NCBI GenBank assembly: GCA_021823905.1 | Contig: JAKALX010000301.1 | Span: 1-5,075 of the forward strand | Source of the DNA: Chloroflexota bacterium | Lineage (GTDB): Bacteria > Chloroflexota > Dehalococcoidia > Tepidiformales > Tepidiformaceae | Direction: 5' to 3' | Length of the DNA: 5,075 bases | Part shown: in pieces, positions 1-4,991 of the stretch | How the letters are laid out: each line of letters begins with the position of its first letter | Position numbering within the stretch: the stretch's first letter is position 1 | Notes under the pieces: model-generated | Databases searched by the model: none | The model's input: only the letters and a program-made list of their open reading frames with translations | Told to the model about the DNA's origin: nothing | Position numbers and translations under genes: made by a program

Positions 1-153
1 TGACGGACGTGGCGTTGCATCCGGCGGCCGCGAGCGCGCATGGAAGCATGGGTCACCGGGCAAACGAAGCGGCGTCGAATCCCGGCGGCCGGCAAGCGTG
101 GCCTTGACGCAGACCGGCCTTTGCCTCGGATTGCCGCCGGCACGCGGCGGGAA
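1..153. other. Left edge without a supported gene
   Basis: I find no coding region I can defend here. Short open stretches run in from the window edge in several frames, as expected at this GC content. One plus-strand frame is open from base 3 to a TGA at 105-107 and could be the tail of a gene outside the window, but its roughly 34 residues (rich in Ala, Gly and His) match nothing I recognise. A two-stage hairpin lies at 87-119: GGCCGG pairs with CCGGCC and, inside it, GCGT pairs with ACGC. A short TTT follows it on the plus strand. It might be a weak terminator or simply a GC-rich repeat. Confidence 0.4.
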
Positions 154-191
154 CGAAGAAACGGGGACGCCGCCTGGCATCCCCGTCTTCG
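154..191 (-). terminator. Intrinsic terminator of the capsid gene
   Basis: Read on the minus strand, CGGGGATGCC pairs with GGCGTCCCCG (one G-U pair) around an AGGC tetraloop. The stem can lengthen through CGAAGA/TCTTCG with a small bulge. A U-rich tail (GTTTCTTCGTT) follows. It begins 22 nt after the capsid stop codon, so the capsid gene looks like a self-contained transcription unit. The U-tract is interrupted by C and G, so efficiency may be moderate. Confidence 0.75.
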
Positions 192-213
192 TGAATCGAT
201 TGTGGTGGGCGCG

Positions 214-1101
214 CTACGGCTGGACGCCGGTGAGCTTCGCCAGCTTCACCGTGTTGAAGAGCGCGAGGCCGGCGTACCACTTCACGCGGACGCGCGAGGC
301 GTCTTTCGATTCGAGGCTGCCGACGCGCTCGACGGTGAGGCCGCCGGGCGCCGTAAGCCCGGCAAGCCCGCCTTCGCCGAACTGCATAGCGTAGATCGTC
401 GAGCAGTCGGTGCTTGCGCCGACCGTCTGGGTGTCGCTGATGTAGTCACAGAGGCCGATGGGGATGCCGTCGTAGAACTGGAGCATGTTGCCGAACTGGT
501 CGCGGCCGGCTTCGAGGAAGCCGCCCGAGCTGCGGGCGAGGAGGTTGAGGCTGCGCCGGCTGCGCCGGCTCATCAGCAGGAGGTCGGGCTTGCCGCCGCG
601 AACGTGGTCGATCAGCTCGTCCAGCTTCGCAAGCGAAAGCGACGCACCCGCCGCGCCCATGCTCACCGTCTGACCGGGATCACACAGCCGCTCCACGCCG
701 TCGAAGCTGTTCGGATCGGCCAGGGCGTTCCCGTTGACGAAGCAGTCGTCGAAGAGCGCCTGGACGGCGCGAGACTTGAGCTGGACGACCGACGCCTCCA
801 GGTCCTGGATGTTCGAACGAGTCGCCTTGAGGAAGTTGTCGACGTCGGCGTCGCCGCCGAGGATCCTGAGCGTCGCCGTCGCCTGGGTGAAAGTCGGAGT
901 GCTTTCCACCCAATTGTCGCCGACGTCGTAAAAGGCGGCGGTGGGAGCGGCGTTCTCGCGGTTGTAGGTCAGTCCGTTGCCGACGATCTCGATGAACGGC
1001 AGGCGCTGGAGGACGGGGCTTTCCTGGGCGATCGTTTCGATCACGCCGGAAAGCAGGGTGTCGGTGGAGAGCTTGCTCGCTTCGAGCAGGGTGAGGGACA
1101 T
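214..1101 (-). CDS. Phage major capsid protein, HK97-fold type (compact, 295 aa)
   Basis: Probable shell-forming major capsid protein of a tailed phage or phage-derived particle. Visible features are a helical N-terminus, a Gly/Asn-rich segment at residues 41-75 that would fit the extended E-loop, and a helix near 97-118 that would fit the spine helix. The C-terminal half has the pattern common in this family: an Asp-rich helix (about 158-168), a 'LLLMSRR' strand-turn, 'FGNMLQFYDGIPIG' at 203-216 and a closing beta segment. The length is well below HK97 gp5 (385 aa): there is no room for a delta (scaffolding) domain, and no protease gene is adjacent. The size is close to encapsulins. The ATG at 1101 is chosen because GGAGG (1107-1111) sits 5 nt upstream and the family-like sequence begins there. 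The frame stays open to 2022, but that stretch is antisense to the next gene and low in hydrophobic order. Four cysteines are present (120, 140, 218, 233). The capsid call is from recognition of pattern, not a search. Confidence 0.8.
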   Translation of the reverse strand: MSLTLLEASKLSTDTLLSGVIETIAQESPVLQRLPFIEIVGNGLTYNRENAAPTAAFYDVGDNWVESTPTFTQATATLRILGGDADVDNFLKATRSNIQDLEASVVQLKSRAVQALFDDCFVNGNALADPNSFDGVERLCDPGQTVSMGAAGASLSLAKLDELIDHVRGGKPDLLLMSRRSRRSLNLLARSSGGFLEAGRDQFGNMLQFYDGIPIGLCDYISDTQTVGASTDCSTIYAMQFGEGGLAGLTAPGGLTVERVGSLESKDASRVRVKWYAGLALFNTVKLAKLTGVQP

Positions 1102-1106
1102 GGAAA

Positions 1107-1111
1107 CCTCC
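1107..1111 (-). promoter_or_regulatory. Strong Shine-Dalgarno of the capsid gene
   Basis: GGAGG (GGAGGT on the minus strand) lies 5 nt before the ATG at 1101. This fixes the start of the capsid reading frame and excludes the long upstream open extension. It contrasts with the adaptor, LysM and radC genes of this window, which lack a recognisable Shine-Dalgarno sequence. Confidence 0.8.
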
Positions 1112-1120
1112 GTCGAGTGC

Positions 1121-1138
1121 TGAGAACAGTTGTTCTCA
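1121..1138. promoter_or_regulatory. 18-bp palindrome with LexA/SOS-box-like core
   Basis: TGAGAACAGTTGTTCTCA is a perfect inverted repeat of 8-bp arms around a 2-bp centre. Its core GAAC-AGTT-GTTC fits the GAAC-N4-GTTC core known for LexA (DinR) sites of Bacillus and Actinobacteria. The flanking bases are A/T rather than the usual C/G. It lies 19 nt upstream of the capsid start codon, where a bound repressor would block capsid transcription, and 89 nt upstream of the adaptor start. The right arm can also pair with ATGAGAA at 1143-1149. Operator function, and LexA as the ligand, are inferences; a phage-type repressor could equally bind it. Confidence 0.55.
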
Positions 1139-1227
1139 TTCGATGAGAAAGCGCCAAGGGGCCGGTGTCGCTCGGGAGTGCCACGAGGGCCTCGGAGTTC
1201 GGCTGAGCGCGTCGCATCGTCGCGGCC

Positions 1228-1827
1228 ATGACGAACCTTGCCGCCATCCGTGACCTCGTCCGCAAAGACCTGCACGACACCGACGCCTCGGCCTACCGCT
1301 GGGACGACGCGCAGCTCGACCGCCACATCGAGCACGCCCTTTCCGACGTTTCGCTGCACGCCCCGCGACAGCTGGGCGCGACGATTGCGACGACGCCGGG
1401 CAGCCGCGACGTCTCGCTCGCCGGTCTCGACGGGCTGATCGACGTCGAACGGGTCGAATACCCGGCCGGCGGCTACCCGCCATGCACCGTCCCCTTCCGG
1501 CGCTGGGGCGAAACGCTCTCGCTGCTGGTTGACCGCGAGCCAACCGGCGACGACTGCACCGTCTTCTACACCGCGCGCCACACGCTGGACGCAACCTCGA
1601 GCACGGCGCCGCCGGAGCTCGAAAGCACGCTGGCGATGGGAGCGGCGGCCTTCGCGGTCCTCGAACGAGCGGCGTTCACCGTGGAGCAGCTCAACACCGG
1701 CGGGGAATCGGCGCCCGCGCAGCTCGTGGCCTGGGCGAAAGCGCGCGAGGTGGCTTTCCGGCAGCTGTTGCTGGCGCACGGGAGGGTGCGGCGTCCGCGG
1801 CGGGCCGGCGTTTCCAGGCTCGCGTGA
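1228..1827 (+). CDS. Phage head-tail adaptor-like protein (199 aa)
   Basis: Probable adaptor (head-completion) protein of the kind that sits between portal and tail in siphovirus-like particles. The N-terminal 48 residues have the helical pattern typical of these proteins: 'IRDLVRKDLHDTD', then 'YRWDDAQLDRHIEHAL', the arginine-tryptophan-acidic motif followed by an amphipathic helix. Residues 60-118 alternate as beta strands ('RDVSLAGLDGLIDVERVEY', 'CTVFYTARHTL'). The C-terminus (128-185) is helical and ends in a basic tail. The length suits the family (about 120-220 aa). It is transcribed away from the capsid gene, which is unusual because capsid and adaptor normally follow each other on one strand. 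No Shine-Dalgarno precedes the ATG; a poor -10-like CATCGT ends 7 nt upstream. The stop is followed by non-coding DNA, with no further phage gene. The family match is by pattern only. Confidence 0.6.
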   Translation: MTNLAAIRDLVRKDLHDTDASAYRWDDAQLDRHIEHALSDVSLHAPRQLGATIATTPGSRDVSLAGLDGLIDVERVEYPAGGYPPCTVPFRRWGETLSLLVDREPTGDDCTVFYTARHTLDATSSTAPPELESTLAMGAAAFAVLERAAFTVEQLNTGGESAPAQLVAWAKAREVAFRQLLLAHGRVRRPRRAGVSRLA

Positions 1828-1938
1828 GGGCGTCGGCTCGGGCAGGCCCCCGGCTTGCGGTTGGAATCGGCCCGTTTCATTGCCCCGGCTTTCCGGGCTT
1901 GCTCGTCTCTCGCACACGGGCGCTATACGCTTTAGCCG
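1828..1938. other. Intergenic region before the LysM gene
   Basis: No gene is visible. It contains a short hairpin (CCCGG-CTTT-CCGGG, 1884-1897) with only a C/T-mixed tail, too weak to call a terminator with confidence, and the promoter of the next gene at its right end. No copy of the capsid-side flank and no attachment-site-like repeat was seen. Confidence 0.5.
1899..1929 (+). promoter_or_regulatory. Promoter for the LysM operon, probably leaderless
   Basis: A -10-like TATACG (1924-1929) ends 9 nt before the ATG at 1939, and TTGCTC (1899-1904) is a possible -35 at a long 19-nt spacing. Initiation about 7 nt past the -10 would fall within about 3 nt of the start codon, giving an mRNA with essentially no leader. 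No Shine-Dalgarno precedes this gene, consistent with that reading. Confidence 0.5.
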
Positions 1939-2460
1939 ATGGCCGACCCGACCTGCCACTATTGCGACCGGCCCGCCATGGAGGAGTGCGCCACCTGCGG
2001 GCGCCTCTATTGCCAGGAGCACGGCGAAGACGTCTGCCTGCGCTGCATGTCACCCGAGGCGGCGACGCCGAGCGCCGTCGTCTACCGTGGATCGCTCCTG
2101 GCGCTGCTCATCGCCTCGGCGGTGGTGCTGTTCCTCATCGTCCGCCCGCCCGAAAGCAAGAGCGTCAGCTCCCAGGTGCGCACGATTGCCACGCCAACGC
2201 AGCAATCGCACCCGACTGCCACGCCGACGCCCCAGGGTGCTCAAGCGTCGAAGACAGCAACCGCCGCGCCCAGCGGGACCGCGAGCCCAACCACTGGCGC
2301 GAGTCCGACAGCCGGGGCGAAGACCTACACCGTGAAGGCAGGCGACACCATCTCCTCGATCGCGACCGACAACAACACGACGACGCAGGCGATCCTTGAC
2401 CTGAACCCGGGCATCTCGCCGAACACGCTCGCCATCGGCACGGTATTGAAGCTTCCATGA
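1939..2460 (+). CDS. Zinc-finger / single-pass membrane / LysM-domain protein
   Basis: A 173-aa protein of three parts. Residues 6-36 hold a Cys/His-rich zinc-binding module (C6, C9, C17, C20, C25, H28, C33, C36), spaced like a B-box or related treble-clef finger. Residues 51-68 form one membrane helix, flanked by Arg at 50 and 69. A Thr/Pro/Ser/Ala-rich, low-complexity linker (about 75-126) leads to a C-terminal LysM domain (about 128-173) starting 'TYTVKAGDTISSIA' and ending 'GTVLKLP'. LysM domains bind N-acetylglucosamine polymers such as peptidoglycan. The likely topology is finger in the cytoplasm and LysM in the wall, so the protein could tether the membrane to the wall or sense it. The finger's partner is unknown. 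The stop overlaps the next start as ATGA, so the two genes are probably co-translated. Confidence 0.85.
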   Translation: MADPTCHYCDRPAMEECATCGRLYCQEHGEDVCLRCMSPEAATPSAVVYRGSLLALLIASAVVLFLIVRPPESKSVSSQVRTIATPTQQSHPTATPTPQGAQASKTATAAPSGTASPTTGASPTAGAKTYTVKAGDTISSIATDNNTTTQAILDLNPGISPNTLAIGTVLKLP

Positions 2461-2957
2461 GCAACTGGACCGACGACCCGGAGATCGCCGACCGCCTGCA
2501 CGAGCACCGGGTGCGCGGCGGCGTCATCCGCTCGGCAATCATCTGGACGCCGATCTTCCTGGTCACGTTCTTCGGGTTTGCCTTCTACCTGGTGGACCGC
2601 CTGTTCGGTCTGGGCCACGGCGGCACATGGTTCCTGGTGCTGGTCCTCGGCGTGCTCGCCTCGCTGTTCGGCTTCCAGGCGGCGCAATCGCTCCTCGATC
2701 TTCGCGCCGAACCGCGGGAAACGACCGGGATGATCACCCGTCGCTGGTCGCGGAGTGACTCGTTGGTCCTCAAGAGCCACTACGTGCGAGTCGACGACAA
2801 GATCCTGCGCGGCGACGTCTTCCTGCTCGCCGAAGTGAAGGAGGGCGACCGCGTGCGCGTCCGCTTCTACCCCCATTCGGCCGTGCTCCTCAGAGTCGAA
2901 AAGCTGAAGCCAGAGCTCGCCGGCCAGGAGCGGACCGCAACCAGCGGAAGCGAGTAG
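2457..2957 (+). CDS. Two-pass membrane protein of unknown function
   Basis: I do not recognise the family. The 166-aa product has a short charged N-terminus (about 1-22), two hydrophobic segments (about 23-47 and 57-78) joined by a short Gly-rich loop, and a soluble C-terminal part. Within it, residues 88-152 read as a compact beta-rich domain ('SLVLKSHYVRVDDKIL', 'GDRVRVRFYPHSAVLLRVEKL'). The last residues are a hydrophilic tail. The Arg-rich side after the second helix suggests both termini are cytoplasmic. The start ATG overlaps the LysM gene's stop (ATGA), so expression is translationally coupled and a shared envelope role is likely. Its own TAG stop forms the first half of the -10 element proposed for radC. 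Confidence 0.8.
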   Translation: MSNWTDDPEIADRLHEHRVRGGVIRSAIIWTPIFLVTFFGFAFYLVDRLFGLGHGGTWFLVLVLGVLASLFGFQAAQSLLDLRAEPRETTGMITRRWSRSDSLVLKSHYVRVDDKILRGDVFLLAEVKEGDRVRVRFYPHSAVLLRVEKLKPELAGQERTATSGSE

Positions 2958-2960
2958 AAT
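2955..2960 (+). promoter_or_regulatory. -10 element of a leaderless radC promoter
   Basis: TAGAAT is a good match to the TANNNT -10 consensus and ends exactly 7 nt before the GTG start at 2968, so transcription would begin at or next to the start codon. No Shine-Dalgarno is present. The first three bases are the stop codon of the upstream gene. No convincing -35 is seen. radC could also be read through from the LysM operon. Confidence 0.5.
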
Positions 2961-2967
2961 CGCCGGC

Positions 2968-3756
2968 GTGGAGACCGGGCGGACCGCTCCCTACCGCACG
3001 ATGCGGGAATTCGCCGGCGACGAGCGGCCACGCGAGCGGCTTCTGCGCCACGGCGCGGACGTGCTCTCGGATACCGAGCTCGTTGCGATCGTCCTTGGCT
3101 CGGGCATTCCCGGAGAAAACGTGGTCGACCTCGCGCGGCGCGTGCTCGACGGGCTCGGCGGGCTCCCGGGGCTCGGCCGCGCCAACGTTGCGGCGTTGCA
3201 GCAGGCGAAAGGGCTCGGCCCGGCGAAAGCGGCGCAGATCGCAGCCGCCATCGAGCTCGGCCGCCGCGCCCAGCGCGTCGACCCCGAGTCGCGACCGCTG
3301 CTCAACACGCCGGAGCAGGTGTTCGCGCTGCTCGGTCCGCGGCTGCTGGGAAAGACGAAGGAGCTGCTCTACGCGCTCCCGCTCGACACGCGCGGCCGCC
3401 TCCTCGGGGGCATCCAGCCGGTGAACGGCGGCGGCATCAGCGGCGTCGGCGTGCGGCCCGCCGAGGTCTTCCGCGAGGCGATCGTGCTCGACGCGGCATC
3501 GCTGATCGTGGCCCACAACCATCCGTCGGGGGATCCGCGTCCCAGCCCCCAGGATGTGGCCGTCACGCGCGAGCTGGCCGAGGCCGGGGAGCTGCTCGCC
3601 ATCGAGCTCCTGGACCACGTCGTCATCGGCGAGAACAGCTTCGTCAGCCTGCGGCGCGAAGGGCAGGGGTTCGGCGGTCGCATTGACGTGAGAAGGGCGC
3701 GGTGGGGCCCTCCGCGCGATGATCAGAGCCAGTCCTGGCGCCGAAACAGCAGGTAG
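2968..3756 (+). CDS. radC: RadC family protein (JAMM/MPN+ domain)
   Basis: A 262-aa RadC (UPF0758) protein. The N-terminal part (about 10-65) carries the family's 'ERLLRHGADVLSDTELVAI' region. Residues 66-100 form helix-hairpin-helix-like motifs ('LPGLGRANVAAL', 'GLGPAKAAQI') expected to contact DNA. The C-terminal JAMM domain (about 113-235) has the metal-binding signature H183-x-H185-x7-S193-x2-D196, within 'AHNHPSGDPRPSPQD'; E132 is a candidate for the catalytic glutamate. The motif is intact, so a metalloenzyme fold is expected. The biological role of chromosomal RadC is unsettled: the historical link to DNA repair is doubtful, and related proteins are tied to mobile elements. The start is GTG at 2968. 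The conserved domain ends near residue 235; the remaining 27 basic/hydrophilic residues look non-conserved and partly overlap corA's end on the other strand. Confidence 0.93.
   Translation: METGRTAPYRTMREFAGDERPRERLLRHGADVLSDTELVAIVLGSGIPGENVVDLARRVLDGLGGLPGLGRANVAALQQAKGLGPAKAAQIAAAIELGRRAQRVDPESRPLLNTPEQVFALLGPRLLGKTKELLYALPLDTRGRLLGGIQPVNGGGISGVGVRPAEVFREAIVLDAASLIVAHNHPSGDPRPSPQDVAVTRELAEAGELLAIELLDHVVIGENSFVSLRREGQGFGGRIDVRRARWGPPRDDQSQSWRRNSR
3690..3717 (-). terminator. Possible weak terminator after corA, inside the radC 3' end
   Basis: On the minus strand GCGCGG pairs with CCGCGC (3717-3712 with 3702-3697), followed by a pyrimidine tail CCTTCTC. It begins 5 nt after the corA stop codon. 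The tail is not a true U-run, so the call is tentative; the hairpin lies within radC coding sequence. Confidence 0.3.
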
Positions 3757-4787
3757 AGACCGGCGGACGCGGCCACGGTGAACCCAACGGAGGCTGCCAC
3801 GCCCCAACTTTCACCGGAGCCGGGATAGGGAACGTTCATGCCGTAGAAGCCCGTGATCAGGGCGGGGACCGCGAGGATCGCCGCCCAGCTACTGACCTTC
3901 TTGACGATCTGGTTCTGGCGGTAGTCTCGAAGGCTCAGATTCGTCTCGACGATCGTGCTGACCAGGTCGCGCAGGGATTCGGACGACTCGCTGACGCGGA
4001 GGATATGGTCGTACACGTCCTGAAAGTAGGGGTAGAGCTCGTCCGAAACAGCCGCGTGCTCGCGCCGCATGAGGCTGCTTACCGCTTCGCGCAGGGGTAC
4101 GACGAGGCGGTGGAACCGGACCATCGCCCGGCGCATGTCGAACCAGTGCCGCTGCTGGGAGGGATCGAGCGGACGGTCCGAGAAGATCCCCTCGCTCACG
4201 TCCTCGTAATAGTCGTCAAATGACTGGACAGCGTCGAAGTAGCTGTCGACGACGAGGTCGAGCAGGCCATAGAGCAGGAAACTCACCCCGTGAACGGCGA
4301 GATCTGGTGAGCGATCCCACCGTTCGAGCACGGGCTCAATCGGGAAGCGCTCGCTCTTGCGGACGGTGACCAGCCACCGTTCGTTGATGAAGGCGTCGAT
4401 CTCCGTCTCGTCGAGGCGGCCACCCTCGGCATCGACATGGACGGCGTGGCAGGAGAGGAAGAGGTGCGTGGTGTAGCGGTCCAGCTTGGGGCGCTGGTGG
4501 GGCCCGAGTGCGTCCTCCACGGCAAGCGCGTGCAACCCGAGCTCACTAGCAAGCTCGTGCAGTTGTTCCTTTGAAGGGGCGCAGAAATCGGCCCAGACTA
4601 CCGTCGCCGGGTCTTCGAGGTACTGCGAGACGTCAGCAAGGCCGAAGCCCTCGGCCGCCAGGGCGCCCATGCGGTATGCCCTCGTCGCGACATGGCCGAG
4701 ACCGGCTTCCACTCCGCCCGGAGACGTGATCGCATCGCCGGCCACAGCTTCCACTTCCTGACGATCCTCCGGATCGGCTGTTTTCAC
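3723..4787 (-). CDS. corA: CorA family magnesium/cobalt transporter
   Basis: A 354-aa CorA-type channel that would take up Mg2+ (and Co2+ or similar) as a homopentamer in the cytoplasmic membrane. A long cytoplasmic domain (about 50-295) includes family-typical 'LGLHALAVEDAL', 'QRPKLDRYTTHLFL' and the stalk-helix segment 'LSLRDYRQNQIVKKVS'. Two C-terminal membrane helices follow (about 300-320 and 328-348), with the selectivity signature Gly-Met-Asn at 316-318 ('YGMNVP') at the end of the first and a basic 'FRRQDWL' C-terminus. The loop after GMN reads 'VPYPGSGESWG' and lacks the frequent MPEL sequence, as many high-GC homologues do. GTG at 4787 is preferred because GAGGAG (4796-4801) stands 8 nt upstream. 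A TTG at 4814 would add nine residues but has no such site. The first 35 residues or so are an extra, poorly conserved N-terminal stretch. It converges on radC with a 34-bp 3' overlap. Confidence 0.93.
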   Translation of the reverse strand: MKTADPEDRQEVEAVAGDAITSPGGVEAGLGHVATRAYRMGALAAEGFGLADVSQYLEDPATVVWADFCAPSKEQLHELASELGLHALAVEDALGPHQRPKLDRYTTHLFLSCHAVHVDAEGGRLDETEIDAFINERWLVTVRKSERFPIEPVLERWDRSPDLAVHGVSFLLYGLLDLVVDSYFDAVQSFDDYYEDVSEGIFSDRPLDPSQQRHWFDMRRAMVRFHRLVVPLREAVSSLMRREHAAVSDELYPYFQDVYDHILRVSESSESLRDLVSTIVETNLSLRDYRQNQIVKKVSSWAAILAVPALITGFYGMNVPYPGSGESWGVAASVGFTVAASAGLYLLFRRQDWL

Positions 4788-4795
4788 CGGATGGA

Positions 4796-4801
4796 CTCCT
4801 C
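4796..4801 (-). promoter_or_regulatory. Shine-Dalgarno that decides the corA start
   Basis: GAGGAG on the minus strand, 8 nt before the GTG at 4787. It favours this start over the in-frame TTG at 4814, which would itself lie upstream of the site. Confidence 0.65.
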
Positions 4802-4937
4802 TGGCCCAACCCAACCGGCTCGCCCTCGCGCCCGTGGAGCCCGGGTTTCAACACGAAGAGTAAACGATCCGGGCCTCAGCAGCGGGGCGCCTTCCGCCAG
4901 GCGGCCCGAAACCGGGCGCCGAGTGCGAACGCAAAAG
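4802..4937. other. corA upstream region
   Basis: No gene is visible. It contains a small hairpin (GCCCG-AAAC-CGGGC, 4904-4917) and nearby short GGCGCC repeats at 4886-4891 and 4915-4920. On the minus strand these would precede corA's start and could be part of its leader. TTTACT on the minus strand near 4858-4863 is a possible -10, but no matching -35 is convincing. I see no recognisable magnesium riboswitch, judged by eye only. Confidence 0.4.
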
Positions 4938-4964
4938 ACGCCCCGGGAGATTCCCCCGGGGCGT
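4938..4964 (-). terminator. Strong intrinsic terminator of the right-edge gene
   Basis: A 10-bp perfect GC-rich stem (ACGCCCCGGG with CCCGGGGCGT) and a 7-nt loop. On the minus strand it is followed by CTTTTGCG, a U-tract, and lies 27 nt past the stop codon at 4992. The plus-strand tail (TTTCGGATT) is weaker, but no plus-strand gene needs ending here. Confidence 0.85.
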
Positions 4965-4991
4965 TTCGGATTCGTGGGCCTGGTTCCGGCG

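Noticed and set aside
1..53. Minus-strand start at base 53 or 44 reading out of the window (lipoprotein-like short peptide)
   Set aside because: No Shine-Dalgarno, only about 15 codons visible, and no composition evidence; it cannot be supported.
40..95. tRNA-like 'GTCGAATCC' segment near the left edge
   Set aside because: The bases either side do not form a T-arm stem, and no acceptor or anticodon arm can be drawn.
40..1146. 368-aa plus-strand open frame across the capsid gene
   Set aside because: It is the antisense shadow of the capsid gene: the composition is Arg/Ala/Glu/Val-rich without recognisable domains, and no ribosome site precedes it.
1884..1897. Hairpin CCCGG-CTTT-CCGGG as terminator of the adaptor gene
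   Set aside because: Only a 5-bp stem with no U-run after it, and 57 nt past the stop codon; noted within the intergenic entry instead.
1..1938. Attachment-site repeats flanking the capsid-adaptor pair
   Set aside because: I compared the left flank (1-213) with 1828-1938 by eye and found no shared direct repeat beyond short GC-rich words; no integrase or tRNA is present.
1102..2022. Upstream extension of the capsid reading frame (open to 2022, 602 aa in total)
   Set aside because: It is antisense to the adaptor gene and its translation is Arg/Gly/Pro-rich without domain character. The GGAGG-ATG at 1101 marks the real start; long open antisense frames are common at this GC content.
1529..2335. 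268-aa plus-strand open frame spanning the adaptor and LysM genes
   Set aside because: Composition is Arg/Pro/Ser-rich frame-shadow sequence and it crosses an intergenic region with a promoter.
2890..3807. 305-aa minus-strand open frame across radC
   Set aside because: Antisense shadow of radC, which has an intact JAMM motif and family-wide similarity.
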